Shown piece after piece: positions 1 to 7,740 of a stretch of 64,000 nt of DNA. Position numbers and translations under genes: made by a program. This DNA comes from Paraburkholderia hospita. Lineage in GTDB: Bacteria > Pseudomonadota > Gammaproteobacteria > Burkholderiales > Burkholderiaceae. Within the stretch, counting starts at the first letter, position 1. Every line of letters begins with the position of its first letter. Location of the stretch: NCBI RefSeq assembly GCF_002902965.1, contig NZ_CP026107.1:1426001-1490000 (forward strand). The letters are read 5' to 3'. The notes below the pieces were generated by a model. It saw only the letters and a program-made list of their open reading frames with translations. It was not told the origin of the DNA and searched no databases.

Positions 1-207
1 CCGCGCGCGCAAACGGCGCGGCTTTCCGCGCGTGAAGTCGACGTGCTGCGCGGCATTTCGCGCGGCGCGAGCAACAAGGAAGTTGCCCGCGATCTGTCAT
101 TGAGCCCGAGTACGGTGCGCACGCACGTCGAAAGCGTATTCCGCAAGCTGGACTGCTCGACGCGCGCAGCCGCCACGCTCAAGGCCCTGGCACTAGGCGT
201 GCTGTGA
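1..207 (+). CDS. LuxR-family response regulator, C-terminal DNA-binding end (partial)
   Basis: Only the last 68 codons are in the window; the gene starts upstream. The frame reads through a typical LuxR/FixJ helix-turn-helix (LSAREVDVLRGISRGASNKE, then LSLSPSTVRTHV and VFRKLDCSTRAAA) and stops with TGA at 205-207. The pattern of a conserved glutamate after LSARE, the recognition helix around STVRTHV and the closing ALALGVL matches the DNA-binding half of two-component response regulators. Receiver domain, partner kinase and targets cannot be seen. Confidence 0.9.
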   Translation, partial: PRAQTARLSAREVDVLRGISRGASNKEVARDLSLSPSTVRTHVESVFRKLDCSTRAAATLKALALGVL

Positions 208-212
208 CGCGC

Positions 213-554
213 TCAGGCCGCGGCGACGACGTCGATACGCAGCGCTTCGCTGCCCGCTGCAATCTCCAGCAGCCGGTCGACATTCGGATGCGCGCCCGGA
301 CGGTTGCGCGCGTCGGCCGTATGTTCGGCGAACACGGCGAGGCCATGTTCGGCGGCCTTCGCGTCGAGTGTGCCGAACGCGTTGCGCAAATAGTGGTACA
401 CGGCGACCGAGCCCTGCTTGCCCGGCTTGTTCTCGATGCTCGCGACCACGGCGCCCTTGCCGTCGACGAGATCGATCCGTTCGATACCGTCGATGCCCGG
501 CAGTTGCGCGAGGTTGTCCTTGAATACGTTGCCCGGTTGAATCACTGAAAACAC
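213..554 (-). CDS. DUF2322 family protein
   Basis: A 113-residue soluble protein convergent with the LuxR-type gene, only 5 bases from its stop. The sequence (N-terminus MFSVIQPGNVFKDNLAQLPG, then IERIDLVDG and a central VAVYHYL block) resembles the small DUF2322 family found in beta- and gammaproteobacteria, whose function is unknown. No signal peptide, membrane segment or catalytic motif is visible. The full-length match to family size and high coding quality make the gene credible; no role is inferred. Confidence 0.75.
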   Translation of the reverse strand: MFSVIQPGNVFKDNLAQLPGIDGIERIDLVDGKGAVVASIENKPGKQGSVAVYHYLRNAFGTLDAKAAEHGLAVFAEHTADARNRPGAHPNVDRLLEIAAGSEALRIDVVAAA

Positions 555-846
555 TCCATCGTTCGAAAATGACTGGCGGGCCGTATCTTAGCCGATTGCC
601 TGGCCGATTGACTGCGCGGCTCCCGGGTTTGCATGCCGTGACCGTCTTTCACTCGCCTTTCCGCTTCGGCCCCGAACGGAAGCACGGCGCGCCGAAAACG
701 CTCGTCAGCAACATTGTCGGATCGACGTTAAAATTATCGGCTTGAACTCCGTCCGTATATATTCAGGCGCGCCAACGTTTGCCGCGCACCGGCCTTATGC
801 CTTCGTCGAGGGCAGACCAACGAGTCAGTAGCAAGGAACGACTTCA

Positions 847-1395
847 ATGACAGGCGCAGACTTGTCCGGCATGCTGCCCGAGATGCTTCCCAGGTTATGG
901 GCTTTCGCATTGCGCATTTCCGGCGACCAGCACGACGCTGAAGACCTCGTTCAGCGTGCCTGCGTGCGCGGGCTGGAACGCGCGCATCAGTTGCAGGCGG
1001 ACACCGCGCCGCTTAGCTGGATGTTCTCGATCGTCCACTCCACGTGGATCAACGAACTGCGCGCCCGTTCGGTGCGCAGCCGTTCCAGCATGGAATGGGA
1101 CGACGACTTTCTCGAAACGGTCGAAGACCCGAAGGCGCGCACGCCGGAACAGATCACGATGAACGCGCAGATCATCGAGGCCGTGCAGCGCCTGCCCGAC
1201 GCGCAGCGCGCCGTGATGCTGCTGGTCGCCGTCGAAGGCCTCAGCTACAGCGAAACGGCCGAAACGCTGAACGTTCCCATCGGCACCGTGATGAGCCGGC
1301 TGTCGCGCGCGCGCCAGGCGATCGGCGCGCTTTTCGCCAGCAAGCCAGTCCCGTCGATGAAAATGGCCACCTTCGGCAAGGACTCGGCGTCATGA
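847..1395 (+). CDS. ECF-type RNA polymerase sigma factor
   Basis: A 182-residue group IV (extracytoplasmic function) sigma factor. Region 2 covers about residues 10-75 (HDAEDLVQRACVRGLE, the -10 recognition helix) and region 4 about 110-160 (LPDAQRAVMLLVAVEGLSYS, then IGTVMSRLSRAR, the -35 recognition helix). No region 3 is present, as expected for ECF factors. Its stop overlaps the start of the next gene (ATGA at 1392-1395), an anti-sigma factor, so translation is coupled and the pair is a normal ECF switch. The downstream catalase-like peroxidase suggests an oxidative or envelope stress regulon. The inducing signal is not evident. Confidence 0.95.
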   Translation: MTGADLSGMLPEMLPRLWAFALRISGDQHDAEDLVQRACVRGLERAHQLQADTAPLSWMFSIVHSTWINELRARSVRSRSSMEWDDDFLETVEDPKARTPEQITMNAQIIEAVQRLPDAQRAVMLLVAVEGLSYSETAETLNVPIGTVMSRLSRARQAIGALFASKPVPSMKMATFGKDSAS

Positions 1396-2327
1396 AAGTA
1401 GACGACATCACGCTGATGGCCTACGTCGACGGCGAGCTCGACATCGAGGAACGCCGCGAGATCGAACGCGAGCTCGACGACTCGCCGGATCTGGCGGAGC
1501 GCATCGAACTGTTTCGCGCATCCAGCCTGCCGTATCACGAGGCGTTCGCGCAGCAGAAGCTGCCGCCCGTGCCCGAATCGTTGACGCGCAAGATCGCTGA
1601 ACTGTCGCGCACGTATGCGAGCGCGACGTCGCCCGTGCCACCCGGCCCCGCCGCCAATCCCGCCGCGAACGACGCCATCGCGCCGCCGAACGTTGGCCTG
1701 CCACCGTCCGCGCCCGTGCGCTCGCTCATGCGCTTTTCCGCGCCGTGGCTTGCCGCCGCGTTCGCTGCAGGGGTGTTCTCTTGCGTGGTCGGCTTGCGGC
1801 TGTTGCCCAGCCTTCCGGGCTTGCCAGGCGGCGCTGCGACGGTCGCGTCCGCGCCACCCGCTTCGCCCTGGGTGATGGCTGCCGCCGGTTATCAGGCGCT
1901 CTATTCACGCGACACGGTGGCCGTCGCGACGGACGCGGCCGTGTCGGCAAAAACCGTCGCCGATATCCATCAGATCGACGGATTGCCCGTGCGCGTGCCC
2001 GATCTCAGCGCGCAAGGCCTGACGTTCAAGCGCATCCAGCGGCTGCGCTTTCACGACAAGCCGCTCGTGCAGATCGTCTATCTGCCGAAAACGGGCGGCC
2101 CGGTCGCGTTGTGCGTGGTGAAGGACGCAAAGCCCGACCAGTCGCTTGCGCAGCAGAAGATCGACGACATGGACGTCGTCACGTGGCGGCAGTCGGAACT
2201 GAGCTACGCGCTGATCGGCACGGCCGGCCAGGTCGATCTCGACAAGCTCGGCAAGCTGATCGCGAAGCGCGATGTCGATGCGATGTTCAGCCTGGCGCCG
2301 TTGCCCGTGCGGCCCGTAGAAAGTTGA
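1392..2327 (+). CDS. Anti-sigma factor, single-pass membrane protein
   Basis: A 311-residue protein whose ATG overlaps the sigma factor stop. The N-terminal cytoplasmic part (MKVDDITLMAYVDGELDIEE) is the usual zinc-less anti-sigma start, in which acidic helices hold the sigma factor. A proline/alanine linker (about residues 75-105) leads to one transmembrane helix (about 115-140, APWLAAAFAAGVFSCVVGL). The remaining ~170 residues would be periplasmic and may sense the signal or bind a regulator. A paralogue follows at 2484. The start at 1392 is preferred over longer upstream openings because it is coupled to the sigma stop and matches the paralogue's start. Confidence 0.9.
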   Translation: MKVDDITLMAYVDGELDIEERREIERELDDSPDLAERIELFRASSLPYHEAFAQQKLPPVPESLTRKIAELSRTYASATSPVPPGPAANPAANDAIAPPNVGLPPSAPVRSLMRFSAPWLAAAFAAGVFSCVVGLRLLPSLPGLPGGAATVASAPPASPWVMAAAGYQALYSRDTVAVATDAAVSAKTVADIHQIDGLPVRVPDLSAQGLTFKRIQRLRFHDKPLVQIVYLPKTGGPVALCVVKDAKPDQSLAQQKIDDMDVVTWRQSELSYALIGTAGQVDLDKLGKLIAKRDVDAMFSLAPLPVRPVES

Positions 2328-2373
2328 CAGCGCATGCAAGGTTCTTCGCGCGGAAGCACGTCAAATCGGAGCA

Positions 2374-2404
2374 TTGCCCGCATGCGCGGACAGGACGTTA
2401 TACT
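2374..2404 (+). promoter_or_regulatory. Candidate sigma70-like promoter for the second anti-sigma gene
   Basis: A TTGCCC hexamer (2374-2379) is followed after 19 bases by TATACT (2399-2404). The spacer is longer than the preferred 17, so the promoter is plausible but weak. It lies about 80 bases upstream of the ATG at 2484 in the 156-base gap between the two anti-sigma genes, which suggests the second gene and the peroxidase can be expressed separately from the sigma operon. Confidence 0.35.
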
Positions 2405-2417
2405 TAAGAGTCAGATA

Positions 2418-2437
2418 GCTGTGACAGCGCTGTGACA
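2418..2437 (+). repeat. Direct repeat of GCTGTGACA, 11-base period
   Basis: GCTGTGACA occurs at 2418-2426 and again at 2429-2437, so the two copies are one helical turn apart, just downstream of the candidate TATACT box and 47 bases before the start of the second anti-sigma gene. Tandem half-sites at helical spacing are typical of operators. The binding protein is unknown. Confidence 0.45.
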
Positions 2438-2483
2438 TGAATGATTTCGAGTGTTGCGGCACTCCCGACCAAGGCCCGAGCGT

Positions 2484-3458
2484 ATGAAAGTCGACGATAC
2501 CGTGCTGATGGCGTATGTCGACGACGAACTATCGCCGCAGGAACGCCAGCAGATCGAAGACGAACTTCGCGCACACGCGGAGCTCGCGGATAAGGTCGCC
2601 CTTTTCCAGGCGTCGCGCCTGCCGTATCGCGAGGCGTTCGCCGCGCAGACACTGCCGCCCGTTCCGGCGAGCCTTGTCAAGCGGGTCGACGATCTGATCC
2701 GCGCGCATACGGAAGCCGCGAAGCTGAGCGCCGCCGCGCAAGCCCAGCAGGCCGAACAGGAAGTGGCACCCGCCGCTGCGCAAGGCGACAACGCGCAAAG
2801 CGCGAACGACCCCGCGATCGAACACGACGCGCACATGCCGCCTTCCGCGCCCGTGCGCTCGCGCCTGCGCATCGCGCCGGCATGGCTTGCCGTCGCGTTC
2901 GTCGGCGGCGCGTTTTGCTGCGGGGTCGTGTTGCGGCTCGCGCCCGGCGTCGGCTTTGGCGAGTCGGGCAAGCCGTCCGGCAGCACCACCACAGTCGCGG
3001 CCGCGACGATGGGTTCGCTGCCGTGGGTACAGGTCGCAGCCAGCTATCAGCAACTCTATTCGCGCGACACCGTCGCGCATTTGTGGCCCGATTCATCGGA
3101 CGCGCAAAGCACCGTCAACGAGATCCGCAGCGAGGACGGCATTGCGCTGAACGTGCCCGATCTCAGCAAGGCGGGCTTGCGCTTCATCCGCGTGCAGCGC
3201 CTGAAGTTCCATGGGCGCCCTCTCGTGCAGATCATCTATCTGCCGCAGAAGGGCGATCCCGTCGCGCTGTGCGTGATCAAGGAAAACAAGGCGAATCAGT
3301 CCGTCGCGTCGCAACGCATCGACACGATGAACGTCGTCACGTGGCGTGAATCCAATCTCGGCTATGCGCTGATCGGCGCAACCAGCAATGGCGATCTTGC
3401 GCCAATTGGCAAAGAGATCGCTGAACGCCATTTCGATCCACTGTTTGGTTCCGTTTGA
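2484..3458 (+). CDS. Second anti-sigma-like membrane protein (paralogue without its own sigma gene)
   Basis: A 324-residue paralogue of the preceding anti-sigma factor. It starts MKVDDTVLMAYVDDELSPQE and shares the SAPVRS linker end, the membrane helix (about residues 130-155) and the periplasmic blocks YQQLYSRDTVA, LVQIIYLPQKG, DTMNVVTWRES and LGYALIGAT. The ATG at 2484 is chosen over the opening at 2451 because it aligns exactly with the paralogue's start. No sigma gene precedes it, so it may titrate the same sigma factor, act as a second sensor or have been repurposed. It lies 42 bases before the peroxidase gene, so the two are probably co-transcribed. Confidence 0.88.
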   Translation: MKVDDTVLMAYVDDELSPQERQQIEDELRAHAELADKVALFQASRLPYREAFAAQTLPPVPASLVKRVDDLIRAHTEAAKLSAAAQAQQAEQEVAPAAAQGDNAQSANDPAIEHDAHMPPSAPVRSRLRIAPAWLAVAFVGGAFCCGVVLRLAPGVGFGESGKPSGSTTTVAAATMGSLPWVQVAASYQQLYSRDTVAHLWPDSSDAQSTVNEIRSEDGIALNVPDLSKAGLRFIRVQRLKFHGRPLVQIIYLPQKGDPVALCVIKENKANQSVASQRIDTMNVVTWRESNLGYALIGATSNGDLAPIGKEIAERHFDPLFGSV

Positions 3459-3500
3459 TGCCGCGCGCGCAGTGGCGCGTGTTGCACCCGTTGTCGATTC

Positions 3501-4553
3501 ATGTTCAGACTTTCTTTTCGCATTGTCGCGGGCGGCGCGCTCACCGTCGTCACGCTTGGCTCGATAGCTGGCGCTTATGCGTACTCGCATGGCCTCGGCA
3601 GCCTGCTCGGCGCGCAGCCTTCGGCGAACCAGATCGTCGACGGCTTCGAAGCTGTGTCCGGCAAGCACCCGGGCTTTCGGCGCAATCACGCTAAAGGCGT
3701 GTGCGTGACCGGCTATTTCGACAGCAACGGCAACGCCGCGCCGCTCTCGCGCGCAGGCGTGTTCGCGGCGGGCAAATCGCAGGTGGTTGGACGCCTGTCG
3801 ATCGGCGGCGGCAACCCCGCGCAGGCCGATGGTGCGTCGAATGTGCGGAGCCTCGCGCTGCGCATCGTGACGCCGGGCGGCGGCGAATGGCGCACCGCGA
3901 TGAACTCCGCGCCGATCTTCCCCGTGCGCAGCCCCGAAGCGTTGGTCGAAATGCTCGCGGCCTCGCGTCAGGCGCACGACGCGACCACGTACGGCGACAA
4001 CCCCGGCATGGACGCGTTCATGAAGACGCATCCCGAAGCCGCGCGCTTCGATCAATGGCTGCGCGATCATCCGCCTTCATCGGGCTTCGATAATGCCGCG
4101 TACTACAGCGTCTCGGCGTTCCGGCTGATCGACCGCGACGGGCATGCGCAGGATGTGCGCTGGCGCGTCGAACCCGACGATACCTATACGCCGCTCGCCG
4201 ATGCACAAACGCATGACACCGATTTCCTGGAGCGCGGTCTTGCCGAGCGCCTGCGGCAAGGTCCCGTGCGGTGGCACATGGTCATCACGCTCGCGCAACC
4301 CGGCGACGTCACCAACGATTCGACACGCCAATGGCCCGCGAACCGCACGCAGATCGACGTGGGTACGCTCGTCGTGCAGCGTGAAGAGCCGCAGATCGAC
4401 GGCCCATGCCGCGACATCAGCTTCGATCCGCTGAAGCTGCCCGATGGCATCGCGCCGTCCGACGATCCGTTGCTCAAGGCACGTTCCGCCGCGTATGCGG
4501 AATCGCATGAACGCCGCGTGCATGAAGAGCAGCGCTACGCGGCAGGCAAGTAA
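3501..4553 (+). CDS. Catalase-related peroxidase (SrpA-like), membrane-anchored or exported
   Basis: A 350-residue small catalase-fold haem protein. An N-terminal hydrophobic segment (about residues 5-28) suggests export or anchoring. The haem active site is recognisable: H63 in RRNHAKGVCVTGYF is the distal histidine, and the proximal tyrosine is Y332 in RSAAYAESH, four residues after R328. These mini-catalases lack the long helical domain of true catalases and usually act as organic-hydroperoxide peroxidases. Position behind an ECF sigma/anti-sigma set fits the common arrangement in which the sigma factor controls a peroxidase for oxidative stress in the cell envelope. Confidence 0.92.
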   Translation: MFRLSFRIVAGGALTVVTLGSIAGAYAYSHGLGSLLGAQPSANQIVDGFEAVSGKHPGFRRNHAKGVCVTGYFDSNGNAAPLSRAGVFAAGKSQVVGRLSIGGGNPAQADGASNVRSLALRIVTPGGGEWRTAMNSAPIFPVRSPEALVEMLAASRQAHDATTYGDNPGMDAFMKTHPEAARFDQWLRDHPPSSGFDNAAYYSVSAFRLIDRDGHAQDVRWRVEPDDTYTPLADAQTHDTDFLERGLAERLRQGPVRWHMVITLAQPGDVTNDSTRQWPANRTQIDVGTLVVQREEPQIDGPCRDISFDPLKLPDGIAPSDDPLLKARSAAYAESHERRVHEEQRYAAGK

Positions 4554-4585
4554 GCACGCGACTCACCCAGATAGTGGGCGCGTGC
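4554..4585 (+). terminator. Candidate hairpin after the peroxidase gene
   Basis: Directly after the TAA, GCACGCG (4554-4560) pairs with CGCGTGC (4579-4585), with an inner CCCA/TGGG stem (4566-4569 and 4575-4578). No T run follows, so an intrinsic terminator is possible but not certain. Confidence 0.4.
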
Positions 4586-4586
4586 G

Positions 4587-4618
4587 CGATCAAGCTTCGT
4601 TGCTGCTTCGCTTGATCG
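4587..4618. repeat. 9-bp inverted repeat overlapping a PIP-like motif
   Basis: CGATCAAGC (4587-4595) and GCTTGATCG (4610-4618) are perfect inverted repeats with a 14-base loop. The right arm overlaps the first TTCGC of a PIP-like pair, so this may be an operator or part of the transcription end of the peroxidase operon. Confidence 0.4.
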
Positions 4619-4631
4619 AACGGTTCTTCGC
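4607..4631 (+). promoter_or_regulatory. PIP-like box upstream of the HrpG-like gene, no good -10
   Basis: TTCGC (4607-4611), 15 bases, TTCGC (4627-4631) is a perfect PIP box in sequence. At the 31-base distance used by the other boxes in this window the hexamer is CGTCTT, which does not fit YANNNT, and the next confident gene starts 255 bases further on. It may be non-functional, or serve an unrecognised short transcript. Confidence 0.3.
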
Positions 4632-4885
4632 TGCGTTAAAGCACAAAAAATTTTTTACGCGGCGTCTTTCGATGCAGCGCATGTCGCGCTGCAAACCTTT
4701 GTCCCACAAGCATTTTTCGCGTGTTCTTTCGCATTCCCAGCCGATTGAGAAACGGATGGAATAGCCCCTTGCTATCAGGTGTTCTGTATGACAAGAGCGC
4801 TGCAAAAACATAGACGGCGCCTCAGACCAGAACGACGGGGGATATCGGCGCGCCTGGGTCGCGCCGCGATGGTAATGGAGTACAC

Positions 4886-5605
4886 ATGCGAATTGCCTTT
4901 TTCACTTTCAGCGACGTGCTGTTCAAACAGATCAGTGAAGCGTTCGAACAGAACGGCACATCCTGCACGCGTTTCACCGACGAGCTTTCGCTGATCCGCT
5001 TCCTGCAACGCAATTCGGCGGCGCTCGTCATCTTCGATGCGACGCAGAGCCAGATTCCCGCGCTCGCGACGCTCAAGTGGCGCACCTGCCATTTCCGCAC
5101 CGATCTGCCCGTGATGATGATCGGCCGTTCGTGGGACAGCGAAGCCGTGATCGAGGCGCTCGATGCGGGCGTCGATGAAGTCGTGATCGGCACCGCGAGC
5201 GTCGACGAGATCATGGCGCGCGCACGGCGCTCGATTGCGCGCTGCCGCGGCTCGCGCGTGGTCGACCGGCTGACGGTGGCGGGCTATACGGTGGACCGGA
5301 CGGCGCGCACGGTGAGCTTCGGCGAGCGTTGCGTGGCGCTGACCGCGCGCGAGCTGAGCCTGGCATGGCTGCTGTTGATGAACGCAGGCTCGCTGATGAG
5401 CCGCGAGCAGCTCGCGAACGCCGTGTGGGGCAAGGACGCCGACCTCGCGGGACGCTCGCTCGAACAACATATCTACAAGCTGCGCTCGAAGCTCGCGCTC
5501 GATGGCCGCGATGGGTCGCAACTGAAAACGGTCTACTCGCTCGGCTATGTGTTCATCGCGCGGCATGACGAGGCGGCCGACAGTCGACAGCCGCTGGCCG
5601 CGTGA
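4886..5605 (+). CDS. OmpR-family response regulator, HrpG-like
   Basis: A 239-residue protein with a degenerate N-terminal receiver (1-115) and a C-terminal winged helix of OmpR/PhoB type (about 130-230; LTARELSLAWLLLMNAG, SREQLANAVWG, LEQHIYKLRSKL, TVYSLGYVF). D51 (VIFDATQ) is in the phosphoacceptor position, but the acidic pair normally found near residues 8-10 is replaced by TFSD, so phosphorylation may be atypical. It neighbours the T3SS accessory genes. In Ralstonia and Xanthomonas an OmpR-type regulator, HrpG, sits at the top of the hrp cascade and activates hrpB/hrpX. That role is inferred here from position and family. No sensor kinase gene is adjacent. Confidence 0.8.
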   Translation: MRIAFFTFSDVLFKQISEAFEQNGTSCTRFTDELSLIRFLQRNSAALVIFDATQSQIPALATLKWRTCHFRTDLPVMMIGRSWDSEAVIEALDAGVDEVVIGTASVDEIMARARRSIARCRGSRVVDRLTVAGYTVDRTARTVSFGERCVALTARELSLAWLLLMNAGSLMSREQLANAVWGKDADLAGRSLEQHIYKLRSKLALDGRDGSQLKTVYSLGYVFIARHDEAADSRQPLAA

Positions 5606-5785
5606 GCGGGCTTTCGAGCACCACCGCGTCGATTGAGAAGATGCAAAAGTACTGGACGAATGCGGCCCGCGCGGCACACGATGCACGCGCCCAACGATGC
5701 GGCAAACCGCCTGCAACCGATGCCCTTTCGCCATGCTCTTTGTCACGCGCCCGTTCACGCATGCGAGCCACCCTTCGCGCATGCG

Positions 5786-7690
5786 TCAACGGCGTGCGAA
5801 CGCCGACGTCAAACGGCTCGTCGTCGCCTTTTGCGCGGCGTCGTCCTTCGCGAAATCGGCATTGCCGCCGAACGCGGCCATCTCCGGGTCTTTCGCCAGC
5901 TTCGATTCGATCGACATCTCGACCATGCGTTGCATCGTGTAGATCGACTCGCTGCGTCCCATGCCCGTATCGCGCAACAGCTGATACGCGTTCTTCATGC
6001 CGGGATCGGCGTCGATCAGCGTGGCGAACTGACGCGCGCGCATCTGTCGCGTGCCGCCTCTTTGCATGATCGTGCTCCACTGGTTCGCGAGCGTCTTTTG
6101 TTTGGCCGGATCGCCAAGTCCCATCTGATACTCGACAACGGCATGCGTATGCTTGCCCACGAGATCGCGCGTTTCCTTCTTCGCGGCGGTCGACTTCCGC
6201 TCGTCAATCATCGTGCCGGGGAATATCTTGCCGTAGCGCTCCTGCCCGGCCTGCGTATGCGCCTGCTGGCGGAACGCGAGGTGTGTGTCCTTGATGAGCT
6301 TGCCGCGCGCATCGCCGAGATCGTCGAAGGCCTGCTTCATCTGCGGGTCCGCGCCTTCGCCGACGACGGAGTCGGCGAACGCCTTGCGCTTGTGCAACTC
6401 GTAGCTGCCCGCCACTTCCGCCTTCTCGTCGCGCATGCGCTGCTTGAGCCCGCGGATGCCCTTGCCGACGTCGAGCGCGCCCGCGCCCGCGAGCGCGCTG
6501 CCCGCGATGCGTTCACTCGCCGCCGTGGCCGCCGCATGCGAGCCCGCAGCCGCCACCGACGCGCCATGCGTGCCCACGGCCGTCGCCGTCGCTGCGCCGA
6601 TCGCGACCGTGTTGCGGATGAATTCGTAGGCCGCGCGGTTGCCCTGTTTGGCAGCGACGTCGTCCTTGAGGAAGGCGGTGAGCAGCACGTTCTTCGCGTG
6701 CGCGGCTTCCTGCTTCAGTTCGGGATCGTCCGATGCGGCTAGCTTGCGTACTGCGTCCATGTCGTAATCGAGTTCGGCGTTGGGCTTCGTCTTCGCTCCT
6801 GCATTTGCTTGTGCATTCTGCGGCGCCTTCCCTGCCGCGTTGCTTGCCGGCTTCGTGAAGAGGTCGCTGGTTTTCTGGATGCCGTTCTTGCGCTTGAGGA
6901 TCATCGTCTCGGGCCGTAACGGCACGCCGTTGTCGATGTCGCTTTGGAATTTCTTCAGATCGTCCTGCAGCATGCTGTCGAGTTGCTCGCCATAGCGCTG
7001 CTTGCGCTCCCGCGCGGCGAAGAACGCGTGGCCATTGACGAGCGCGCCGACGGCCTCGTGCGCGGCAGTCAAACTGCCGCCGACCACGGCGCCCGTCGCC
7101 GCGCCCGCTGTCGTGTGCGTGCCGATGCCGATCGCACCCGCCACCGACGCCTCGGGACGCAGCTTGTTGGTCTCCAGAAGCGAGAAGCCGGGCTTGTCGC
7201 GATAGACGGGCTGGCCTAAACGCTGCGAACGTGCGGGCAGTCTGAAGCCGGGATCTTGCGGGGAATCGTTGGGCGCGGTGTCGGTGGCCTCCGCGATGGA
7301 TGGCGTGCGTGACGGCGGTTGCGAAGGAGCGTTTATCTTGGATGCACCCGATGACGACGCCGCATGCAACGGCCCCGCTTCGTCCGATGAGGGCGGCAAC
7401 GCGCGCAACGGCTTGTCGGGGGCTTTTGCCGCAATGCGTGGCCGCTGCTCATCGTGTGCGCTGGCCGTGCTGGCTGAGAACGTCGCGCCATTGCGGCCCA
7501 CGCGCGCGTCGCCGTTTGCCGACGAAGACGCGTGCGATCTCAGCTGCGCGAGCGGCGCGGGCATCGGACGCGGACCCGCTGGCGGCGGAGGCGAGTTCGC
7601 GGTTCGCTGTCGCGGACGTGTGCTATCGGCGGCAGTATCCGTCGTGGTGCGGGTCGTGACATGCGGGGAGAGGTTCGTCGTTTTCAGCAT
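5786..7690 (-). CDS. Candidate type III secreted effector or translocator
   Basis: A 634-residue protein I do not recognise by family. The first ~150 residues are rich in Ser, Thr, Pro and Ala with little predicted structure, typical of type III export signals. Two long Ala/Gly-rich hydrophobic stretches follow (about 182-220 and 361-409); the rest is charged and helical. Such hydrophobic blocks occur in pore-forming translocators and in membrane-targeted effectors. The gene lies 50 bases downstream of the harpin-lysozyme gene on the same strand, so it is probably transcribed from the PIP box at 8820-8881. A TTG six codons upstream (7708) could also start the protein; the ATG at 7690 is preferred. 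No translocator of HrpF/PopF type was recognised elsewhere in the window. Confidence 0.65.
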   Translation of the reverse strand: MLKTTNLSPHVTTRTTTDTAADSTRPRQRTANSPPPPAGPRPMPAPLAQLRSHASSSANGDARVGRNGATFSASTASAHDEQRPRIAAKAPDKPLRALPPSSDEAGPLHAASSSGASKINAPSQPPSRTPSIAEATDTAPNDSPQDPGFRLPARSQRLGQPVYRDKPGFSLLETNKLRPEASVAGAIGIGTHTTAGAATGAVVGGSLTAAHEAVGALVNGHAFFAARERKQRYGEQLDSMLQDDLKKFQSDIDNGVPLRPETMILKRKNGIQKTSDLFTKPASNAAGKAPQNAQANAGAKTKPNAELDYDMDAVRKLAASDDPELKQEAAHAKNVLLTAFLKDDVAAKQGNRAAYEFIRNTVAIGAATATAVGTHGASVAAAGSHAAATAASERIAGSALAGAGALDVGKGIRGLKQRMRDEKAEVAGSYELHKRKAFADSVVGEGADPQMKQAFDDLGDARGKLIKDTHLAFRQQAHTQAGQERYGKIFPGTMIDERKSTAAKKETRDLVGKHTHAVVEYQMGLGDPAKQKTLANQWSTIMQRGGTRQMRARQFATLIDADPGMKNAYQLLRDTGMGRSESIYTMQRMVEMSIESKLAKDPEMAAFGGNADFAKDDAAQKATTSRLTSAFARR

Positions 7691-7740
7691 GGCAAGGCTC
7701 GTCGGCAATGGATTGGAACGCGAACGCGCGGCGTGAAGCC

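Noticed and set aside
7691..7708. TTG start six codons upstream for the candidate effector
   Set aside because: The ATG at 7690 is a stronger start and no ribosome site clearly favours the TTG.
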